Source: CAIVPM01 sp049242885 (GTDB taxonomy: Bacteria; Bacteroidota; Bacteroidia; Chitinophagales; Chitinophagaceae). Taken from it: a DNA stretch of 20,016 bases. Numbering within the stretch: position 1 is the stretch's first letter; the number at the start of each line of letters is the position of its first letter. Positions 14,484-20,016 of the stretch are shown here, in pieces. The position numbers and the translations under genes were made by a program. The notes below the pieces were generated by a model, which made no database searches, had not been told where the DNA came from, and was given only the letters and a program-made list of their open reading frames with translations. The stretch covers positions 1-20,016 of the forward strand of contig JBMLOQ010000075.1 of the NCBI GenBank assembly GCA_049242885.1. The letters are read 5' to 3'.

Positions 14484-15185
14484 TTATGTTGTTAGTTTTA
14501 TGAAGGCTTTTTCCAAACTTCCAAAGTTTGTTTTTATATTTTGTAAACTATCGTTTGCAACAATATTTCCTTTATTGATAATGATAATTTTATCGCAAAC
14601 CGCCTCAACTTCTTGTAAAATATGTGATGAAAACAGTACGGTTTTTTGTTTGCCTTGCTGCTTAATTACTTTTCTAATTTCAATTATTTGGTTAGGGTCT
14701 AATCCACTAGTTGGTTCATCTAAAATTACAATTGATGGATTGTGAATTAAGGCAGCAGCTAGGCCTACTCTTTGCTTATAACCTTTAGATAATTGCCCAA
14801 TTTTTTTGGCTTGCTCTACTTGTAACCCTACTAGTTCAATTACATTGGCAACTTCTTCAGGTATATTTTTTAATTGGTGAATTCCTGCTATAAAATGTAA
14901 GTATTCTTTTACATACATATCAAAATACAAAGGATTAGCTTCTGGCAAATAACCAATTTGTTTCTTAACCTCAATGGGTTGTTTTGCAACATCAATATTA
15001 TTTACCAAAACTTTACCACTATTAGCCTTTAAAAAGCCAGTAATAATTTTCATGGTAGTGCTTTTACCAGCACCATTAGGTCCAAGAAAACCTATAATTT
15101 CTCCTTGTTGTACGGTAAATGAAATGTTGTTTACAGCTTTCTGTTCACCATAAATTTTAACTAAATTTTCTACTACTAAACTCAT
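14484..15185 (-). CDS. ABC transporter ATP-binding protein, GldA-like (short)
   Basis: A 233-residue stand-alone ATPase of the ABC-2 type. Walker A is GPNGAGKST at 35-43, the Q-loop region reads IGYLPEANPLYFDMYVKEYL from 77 (Glu in place of Gln), the signature is LSKGYKQR at 132-139, Walker B is VILDEPTSGLDP near 153-164, and the H-loop is SSHILQEVEAVCDK. This closely resembles GldA, the ATPase of the gliding-motility GldAFG transporter of Bacteroidota. The protein, however, ends soon after (SLEKAFIKLTT) and lacks the C-terminal 60 or so residues of Flavobacterium GldA. No permease (GldF/GldG) gene is next to it. A role in gliding is therefore uncertain; a general export ATPase is an alternative. 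Confidence 0.87.
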   Translation of the reverse strand: MSLVVENLVKIYGEQKAVNNISFTVQQGEIIGFLGPNGAGKSTTMKIITGFLKANSGKVLVNNIDVAKQPIEVKKQIGYLPEANPLYFDMYVKEYLHFIAGIHQLKNIPEEVANVIELVGLQVEQAKKIGQLSKGYKQRVGLAAALIHNPSIVILDEPTSGLDPNQIIEIRKVIKQQGKQKTVLFSSHILQEVEAVCDKIIIINKGNIVANDSLQNIKTNFGSLEKAFIKLTT

Positions 15186-15279
15186 GTGGTAAAAGTAAAT
15201 GTTTTGAGGTTTGCAACGATTTAGATAATTTCTGAAAAAGGTAATATAATTTTATAATTAAACCCTTTATTTTTAAGGC

Positions 15280-16149
15280 ATGAAATTACACAGCATAAAT
15301 ACAGGAAATTTTAAGTTAGATGGAGGAGCCATGTTTGGTGTAGTGCCAAAATCTATTTGGCATAAAATAAATCCTGCAGATGACAACAATATGTGTAATT
15401 GGGCTATGAGATGCTTACTTATTGAAGATGGTAAAAAGTTAATATTAATTGACACAGGAATTGGAAATAAACAAGATGCCAGATTTTTTGGACATTACTA
15501 TTTGAATGGAAATGACTCTTTAGAAAAAAGCCTAGCCGATAAAGGATTTAGCACACATGATATCACAGATGTAGTGCTTACACATTTACATTTTGACCAT
15601 TGTGGTGGCAGCATAAAATTTGAAAATAATTTGCTTGTTCCAACTTTTAAAAATGCAACTTATTGGAGCAATTCCAGCCATTGGCAATGGGCTACAGAGC
15701 CAAATGCAAGGGAAAAAGCTAGTTTTTTGAAAGATAATATTTTGCCCATCCAAGAAAGTGGCCAACTGCAATTTATTAATTCAAAAAAGCAAGACAATAA
15801 CATTGAATTAGAAACAGTTGAATCCAATATTATTGATCAACTAAAAATAAAATTTGTACATGGGCACACCAATGCTATGATGCTTCCACAAATAGAGTAC
15901 AAAGGAAAAACAATTGTGTTTATGGCCGATCTTTTACCAAGTGTTGGGCATATGCCTTTGCCCTATGTAATGGCTTATGATATGTTTCCATTAACTACTT
16001 TAAACGAAAAGAAATTGTTTTTAGATGAAGCCGTAACCAATGATTATGTTTTGTTTTTTGAGCACGATTTGCACAATGAGTGTTGTAATTTGCACATCAC
16101 TGAAAAAGGCATAAGACCAAAAGATTTTTTTACTATTGATGCTATTTAA
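15280..16149 (+). CDS. MBL-fold metallo-hydrolase
   Basis: A 289-residue metallo-beta-lactamase-fold hydrolase without signal peptide. The di-metal site is complete: HLHFDH at 102-107 (His102, His104, Asp106, His107), His196 in HGHT, Asp217 in MADLLPS and His262 in FFEHD. A substrate-loop-like N-terminal part (GGAMFGVVPKSIWHK) precedes LILIDTGIGNK. The pattern resembles the lactonase/methyl-parathion-hydrolase-like branch, so an ester or lactone substrate is plausible but unproven. It is divergent from the GldA-like ATPase, with 94 bases between and no clear consensus promoter. The downstream amidase gene overlaps its 3' end by 11 bases, pointing to coupled translation. Confidence 0.87.
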   Translation: MKLHSINTGNFKLDGGAMFGVVPKSIWHKINPADDNNMCNWAMRCLLIEDGKKLILIDTGIGNKQDARFFGHYYLNGNDSLEKSLADKGFSTHDITDVVLTHLHFDHCGGSIKFENNLLVPTFKNATYWSNSSHWQWATEPNAREKASFLKDNILPIQESGQLQFINSKKQDNNIELETVESNIIDQLKIKFVHGHTNAMMLPQIEYKGKTIVFMADLLPSVGHMPLPYVMAYDMFPLTTLNEKKLFLDEAVTNDYVLFFEHDLHNECCNLHITEKGIRPKDFFTIDAI

Positions 16150-16915
16150 AGTGAACGCTTCTAAAAGAACAAAGTACTTAGTTTTAATAAATGTATCTAT
16201 ACTTTTTGTTGTAGGTATAAGCTTGGCTGTTGTAAAACGTTTTTTTCCTGAGTTGATGAGTAAAACTGAACATCATAAACGAGCATCTTATTTCATAAAT
16301 GATGGGAAAATTCATATAGTAGTTGATGCAGGACATGGTGGCCCAGACCCAGGTGCAATAAACAAAAAAACGGGTGATCTTGAAAAAAACATTTGTGCCA
16401 TGATTGCTGCAGAAATTGTAAAAATGGCCGATACCAGTAAATACACCATATTGCAAACAAGACCAGGCGATAGTAATATTCATAGACACGATAGAATGCT
16501 TATGGCTATGGAGTTTAAAACTAATTTGCTATTAAGCATCCATAGCAATTCTTTTTTTCAATCACAATTAAATGGATTTGAAGTTGGATTTAGTGACAGT
16601 AGCTTAAATGTAAAAGATAGCTTAAGCAAAGCAAACCCTAATTATACAATTAACAAACAATTTTCTGATACATTGTCGCGTAATATTGGTTATGTTTTCC
16701 CACAAATGAAAAACAGGGGAATAAGGATAAGAAAAGACAGAATATGGATGATTTATGCAGGCAATTTCCCTTCAATTTTAATTGAATGGGGCTATATAAG
16801 TAATCCTGATGATTTGGCTATAATGAAAGACCCCAATGCACATAAATTGCTGGCACAAGCTATTTGGTTTACTGTTGATAAACATTTTGAAAATAATCCA
16901 GTAAAAGTTAACTAA
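16139..16915 (+). CDS. Zinc N-acetylmuramoyl-L-alanine amidase (Amidase_3)
   Basis: A 258-residue cell-wall amidase that cuts the bond between N-acetylmuramic acid and L-alanine of the stem peptide. A membrane anchor or uncleaved signal at residues 13-32 (YLVLINVSILFVVGISLAVV) exports the rest. The Amidase_3 catalytic domain starts at IHIVVDAGHGGPDPG; zinc ligands are His66, Glu82 (DLEKN) and His135 (SIHSNS), and the catalytic Glu is Glu216 (IEWGYISN). The ATG at 16139 overlaps the MBL gene; an in-frame GTG at 16151, just past the MBL stop, is the alternative start. There are no LysM or SH3 domains. The domain is complete, so activity is expected in septation or wall turnover. Confidence 0.92.
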   Translation: MLFKVNASKRTKYLVLINVSILFVVGISLAVVKRFFPELMSKTEHHKRASYFINDGKIHIVVDAGHGGPDPGAINKKTGDLEKNICAMIAAEIVKMADTSKYTILQTRPGDSNIHRHDRMLMAMEFKTNLLLSIHSNSFFQSQLNGFEVGFSDSSLNVKDSLSKANPNYTINKQFSDTLSRNIGYVFPQMKNRGIRIRKDRIWMIYAGNFPSILIEWGYISNPDDLAIMKDPNAHKLLAQAIWFTVDKHFENNPVKVN

Positions 16916-16948
16916 ACTTTTAGCTAGATGGGTAAAAGTTTAATTAAC
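16907..16948. terminator. Convergent hairpin between amidase and response-regulator genes
   Basis: Arms TAAACTTTTA (16913-16922) and TAAAAGTTTA (16933-16942) are perfectly complementary around a 10-base loop. After one C.A mismatch (a G.U pair on the minus strand) the stem extends 5 more pairs to 16907 and 16948. It spans the whole gap between two convergent stop codons and could end transcription both ways, but neither side has a long U-run. Confidence 0.5.
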
Positions 16949-17544
16949 TATAATGCTTGTTGCATCATAAATATTAATTCTGAGAAATTATGCATTTCGT
17001 TTTTTTCTAAAATTTTTTTTCGATGTGTTTTTACTGTTTCTGTGCTTATGTGAAGTTTTCTTCCAATTTCTTTAGAGGTTAATCCTTTTGCAATAAGTTG
17101 AACAATTTCTTTTTCTCTTTGAGTGAGAATAATTTTTGCTGAAGATTTTACTTGTTGCTTCTCAAAAACTTTATGAAATGCCAATTGTACTGCAACCAAT
17201 AATTGTGTATCTGTGTAAGGTTTTACAATATACATTGTGGGCCCTAGGTCAAATGCACTATTAAGTGTTTTAGTGTCGTGATAGGCAGTTAAAAAAATTA
17301 TTTCGCAGTTATATAGCTTAGAAAGCTGAGTTGCCAATTCAATCCCTTTTACTGGGCCTTGTATATTAATGTCACAAATTACCACAGTAGGAGGCATAAG
17401 GGTTTTGTTGCACAAAAGCAATGCCTTTGAGGCATTGTTTGCAACTCCAATTATTGTATAATTTTCTTCGGTTAGTAATTCTAAAATGCTAGTGGCTGTT
17501 ATAAATTCATCCTCAACAATCAGTATAGTATTTTGTATTGGCAT
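16948..17544 (-). CDS. LuxR-type response regulator
   Basis: A 198-residue response regulator. The receiver domain (about 1-125) has the acidic pair Glu11/Asp12, phosphoacceptor Asp58 (VICDINIQG), Thr86 (FLTAY) and Lys108 (VKPY). The output is a LuxR/NarL helix-turn-helix at about 139-185 (LTQREKEIVQLIAKGLTSKE, then IGRKLHISTETVKTHRKKIL). It is a DNA-binding transcription factor controlled by the kinase encoded just upstream: the kinase stop TAA and this ATG share one base (17544), so translation is probably coupled. Its targets are unknown; the inverted repeat at 19780-19809 is a candidate site. Confidence 0.93.
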   Translation of the reverse strand: MPIQNTILIVEDEFITATSILELLTEENYTIIGVANNASKALLLCNKTLMPPTVVICDINIQGPVKGIELATQLSKLYNCEIIFLTAYHDTKTLNSAFDLGPTMYIVKPYTDTQLLVAVQLAFHKVFEKQQVKSSAKIILTQREKEIVQLIAKGLTSKEIGRKLHISTETVKTHRKKILEKNEMHNFSELIFMMQQAL

Positions 17545-19700
17545 TAAATTGTTGGGTTTAGAATTATTTGGTAAGTAGTTCCATTTTTGTTTGCCAATGT
17601 AAGGTTGCCATTAAGTTGTTCTACCAAGGTTGATACTAGTTTTAATCCAAAATTTTCTTGCTTTTTATTGTTTTCGTTAAACCCTTTTCCATTATCTGTA
17701 ATATTTAAATCTATTTTTCCATTATCATCTTTTTTAAGTGTAATGGTTACCAATGCTTCTTCTAGTTGTGTAAAAGCATACTTAAACGAGTTGGTTAAAA
17801 GTTCGTTTATTATCAATCCAATTGGGATGGCTATATCAATATCCAGTTCTTTGGGGTTTAAATTAATATTAGTTTTTACAACGCTATTATCAAAACCAAA
17901 ACTTGTTGCTAATGAGTTTGCCAATTGATTTACATAGTTTTCTATGTTTACTGATGCCAAATTTTCATCCATATACAATTTTTGATGTATAAGAGCCATT
18001 GCATCAACCCTGTTTCTTCCAGCATCCATGGCTTTTTTAGCAGTTTCATCTTCCAGTCTATTGCTTTGTAAAGCCAATAAGCCAGATACTATTTGCAAAT
18101 TATTTTTTACTCTATGGTGCAACTCTTTTACAAGTGTTTCAATTTTATCGTTTTTAATTTTAAGTAGTTTTTCGGCTTTTTGTTTTTGTTTAAAAAAATA
18201 AAAAAGCAATATTGCTAGCAACAATAGTAAACTTACAACTACTGCAAAAAACGTAATGGTTTTGCTTTGCTGGTTAATTTTTAAACTGGCAATTTGTTTT
18301 TCCTTTTGAGCAATTTGCAAGGCTATTTCTTTTTTCTCTACATCATAATTTGCTTTTTCTTTGAGGATGTTAATTGTTTCAGATTCTGAAAGAAGTGTAT
18401 CTTTTAAGCTAAAGTACTTTGCTTGATATTCTGTAGCTTTTTCAAAATTGCCAATTTGATTATAATGACCTGCCAACGATTGATAAATTTCTTCTTGTAA
18501 TCTGCCATTTTTATTATTGACTAAGGCTAAAGCTTGCAATAAATTTTTTTCGGCATCGGCGGGTTTGTTTAATTTACCAAAAACTACACCAAGTAAATTT
18601 CGGGTGCTAGCTTCATCGTTTTTTAGCAAACTTTCTTTTCTTATTTCTAAGGCTAAATTTAAAAATTGCAAAGCATTGGTGTACGCCTTTTGTTGCAAAT
18701 AAAAGCCTCCTAAATTATGATAGCTTAGTGCTAAACCTGGTTGTTCTTTAGTTTCTAAAAACAAAGCAATACTTTTTTTAAAGAAATATTCAACCGAATC
18801 TAGTTGTTGCACAGCAATATATCCTTGACCCAAATTGTTGTATGCAAGTGCAATAGATGTTTTGTTTGAAGGTTTAATGCTTTCGTGTATAGCTCTTGTA
18901 AGTTTATAATAAGTTAATGCTTCTTGGTATTGACCTATATGGTTATACACATTGGCTATGTTGTTATAGCTTTGTGCTAATCCTCTTACATCTTTATTTT
19001 TTTCTTTAATTCTTATGCTTAGCAAATGGTTTTTAATGGCTTCATCGTACATAGCAGTTTCGTCTAAAGTATTGGCTTTGTTCATATAAATATTTGCCAA
19101 GGCATTATTGCTTTTGTACAGAGTTGCTATTTGCAAAGCATCATCAAAATATTTGATTGAGTTTTTAAAATCTCCTACTCTTCTATACAAAATACCAATT
19201 CTATTTTTTATTTCGGCACGTTCAGCTTCTAATCCTGCTTCTTTGTGCATTTCATCTGCCTCTAGTAAAGATTTCTTAGCCAATTCCATAGTGCCAACTT
19301 GCTGCAAATTTCTGCCCATATTGCTTAAAGAAAATGCTATTCCTTTTTTGTAGTTTTTTTGTTTGGCTAAATTGTAACTTATACTATCAAAATCTAAAGC
19401 TAATTCGTATTTTGCTTCACGGCTATACAAACCTGAAAATTGAAGATATGCATCTACTTGCCCCTCTATATTACCAGTTTGTTGATAATATGATAGTGCT
19501 TCTTGTGCATCTTCTCTTGCTTTTATAAAGTTAATGGGTGTATTGGCTTTGCTACGAAAAATAAGCAATCCTCCTTTTTGGTTTTTATCAACAGTTTTAT
19601 CTAGCAACTGCTGTATGCTATCAACTTTATTTTGTTGTGCATGGCTACAATTGAGTATACACAGCAATGCAATGGTTGCAGCTAGTTGTTTATGGGTCAT
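17544..19700 (-). CDS. TPR-containing sensor histidine kinase (HisKA_2 type)
   Basis: A 718-residue membrane sensor. Residues 1-21 are a signal peptide (MTHKQLAATIALLCILNCSHA). About eight to nine tetratricopeptide repeats fill the periplasmic region to about 430 (e.g. SYNNIANVYNHIGQYQEALT, NLGQGYIAVQQLDS), then a coiled-coil-like stretch, one membrane helix at 482-504 and the kinase core. The phosphoacceptor box ELHHRVKNNLQ places the likely phospho-His at 529 and marks the HisKA_2 group. The ATPase domain has an N-box INELLTNSFKYAF near 630, DNGKGF near 669 and NFGLKLVSTLV. The regulator gene overlaps its stop by one base. The TPR region probably senses a protein or envelope partner; the signal is unknown. 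Confidence 0.93.
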   Translation of the reverse strand: MTHKQLAATIALLCILNCSHAQQNKVDSIQQLLDKTVDKNQKGGLLIFRSKANTPINFIKAREDAQEALSYYQQTGNIEGQVDAYLQFSGLYSREAKYELALDFDSISYNLAKQKNYKKGIAFSLSNMGRNLQQVGTMELAKKSLLEADEMHKEAGLEAERAEIKNRIGILYRRVGDFKNSIKYFDDALQIATLYKSNNALANIYMNKANTLDETAMYDEAIKNHLLSIRIKEKNKDVRGLAQSYNNIANVYNHIGQYQEALTYYKLTRAIHESIKPSNKTSIALAYNNLGQGYIAVQQLDSVEYFFKKSIALFLETKEQPGLALSYHNLGGFYLQQKAYTNALQFLNLALEIRKESLLKNDEASTRNLLGVVFGKLNKPADAEKNLLQALALVNNKNGRLQEEIYQSLAGHYNQIGNFEKATEYQAKYFSLKDTLLSESETINILKEKANYDVEKKEIALQIAQKEKQIASLKINQQSKTITFFAVVVSLLLLLAILLFYFFKQKQKAEKLLKIKNDKIETLVKELHHRVKNNLQIVSGLLALQSNRLEDETAKKAMDAGRNRVDAMALIHQKLYMDENLASVNIENYVNQLANSLATSFGFDNSVVKTNINLNPKELDIDIAIPIGLIINELLTNSFKYAFTQLEEALVTITLKKDDNGKIDLNITDNGKGFNENNKKQENFGLKLVSTLVEQLNGNLTLANKNGTTYQIILNPTI

Positions 19701-19779
19701 AACGAATGGTTAGGGGTTTGTTTTTTATAAAGAAAAATAAGAGAAAAAATTTGCAACGAAGGTATCTTAATATTTAGCA

Positions 19780-19833
19780 ATCGTCATACCTCTTTTTGGG
19801 TATTGCGATAGAGTAGCAACACAAATACGTTTG
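19780..19833 (+). promoter_or_regulatory. Candidate promoter with inverted repeat upstream of the secreted-protein gene
   Basis: TACGTTTG at 19826-19833 fits the -7 consensus, with TTG at 19803-19805 as a weak -33 element 20 bases upstream. Overlapping the -33 element is an inverted repeat: ATCGTCATACC (19780-19790) and GGTATTGCGAT (19799-19809), matching at 9 of 11 positions around an 8-base spacer. A further GGTAT lies at 19761. The site is in the divergent region between the sensor kinase and the gene at 19874, so it could bind the LuxR-type regulator. Confidence 0.4.
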
Positions 19834-19873
19834 CACGATTAAATTATAAAATCAACCCCAAGAACAAAAAATT

Positions 19874-20016
19874 ATGAACAAAAAAATAATACTCTTAAGC
19901 ATACTTTTTTATTATAGTATATGCAATTTAATGGCTCAAAAAAGTATTAGTTTCTCTCAATCTGATGCACGTTTTACAATTTCTGCAACTCGCAATAGTG
20001 GCTTTGGTTCAGAAAC
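19874..20016 (+). CDS. Secreted protein of unknown function, N-terminal part (partial)
   Basis: An open frame starts at the ATG at 19874 and continues past the window end; 47 complete codons are visible. It begins with a signal peptide (MNKKIILLSILFYYSICNLM, cleavage near AQKS) followed by SISFSQSDARFTISATRNSG. The family is not recognisable from this short piece. An A-rich stretch precedes the ATG, and a candidate promoter with TACGTTTG lies about 40 bases upstream. Its divergent position next to the sensor kinase/regulator pair suggests it may be a target of that system; this is inference. Confidence 0.7.
   Translation, partial: MNKKIILLSILFYYSICNLMAQKSISFSQSDARFTISATRNSGFGSE

Noticed and set aside
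16184..16489. 101-codon minus-strand frame opposite the wall amidase gene
   Set aside because: It is antisense to a complete Amidase_3 protein and has biased composition without recognisable motifs.
1..20016. CRISPR arrays, tRNA or rRNA genes, insertion sequences, toxin-antitoxin or phage-defence genes
   Set aside because: Reading both strands, I saw no regular spaced repeats, no cloverleaf-like sequence, no transposase or integrase motifs and no defence-type domains; the intergenic gaps are short.

Overview
The window looks like an ordinary chromosomal segment of a low-GC Bacteroidota bacterium, probably near the Chitinophagaceae. The evidence is the AT-rich composition, several promoters of the Bacteroidota type (TTTG, then about 18-20 bases, then TAnnTTTG), A-rich rather than Shine-Dalgarno-like translation starts, a GldA-like ATPase, and typical secreted or outer-membrane protein types (YceI, dual-OmpA, beta-barrel, TPR sensor kinase). 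I see no insertion sequence, phage gene, CRISPR array, tRNA or rRNA. Coding density is high and no gap exceeds 300 bases.

Region by region. 1-122 is the 3' end of serA (ACT domain). 139-2418 (minus) is an ABC exporter followed 12 bases later by a DUF4442 hotdog protein. 2542-3508 (minus) is an OB-fold membrane-anchored protein followed by a YceI lipocalin-like protein, closed by a long hairpin terminator. 3686-6243 (plus) is a three-gene unit: an ECF sigma factor, a single-pass anti-sigma-like protein with a duplicated N-terminal module, and an outer-membrane beta-barrel protein. A bidirectional terminator separates it from gmk and an SDR protein (minus). 7803-9949 (plus) carries an acyl-CoA dehydrogenase with a well-formed promoter and an embedded operator-like palindrome, then a secreted dual-OmpA protein. 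dusB (minus) converges on it. 11286-12731 (plus) is a secreted M20D/AbgB-like amidohydrolase. Adenine deaminase and a short GldA-like ABC ATPase form a minus-strand pair. Divergent from them are an MBL-fold hydrolase and an overlapping zinc N-acetylmuramoyl-L-alanine amidase (plus). 16948-19700 (minus) is a TPR sensor kinase and response regulator pair with overlapping stop and start codons. Divergent from it, a secreted protein begins at 19874 and runs off the end.

How the genes work together. Much of the segment concerns the envelope: exporter, YceI/OB pair, ECF sigma system with an outer-membrane partner, OmpA-like protein, wall amidase and two-component system. The rest is core metabolism: serine synthesis, GMP phosphorylation, acyl-CoA oxidation, adenine deamination and tRNA modification. 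The most system-like pieces are the sigma/anti-sigma/barrel operon and the sensor kinase/regulator pair, whose divergent intergenic region holds an inverted repeat next to a promoter. I found no clear evidence of a wholly new system; the unusual points are listed as findings.
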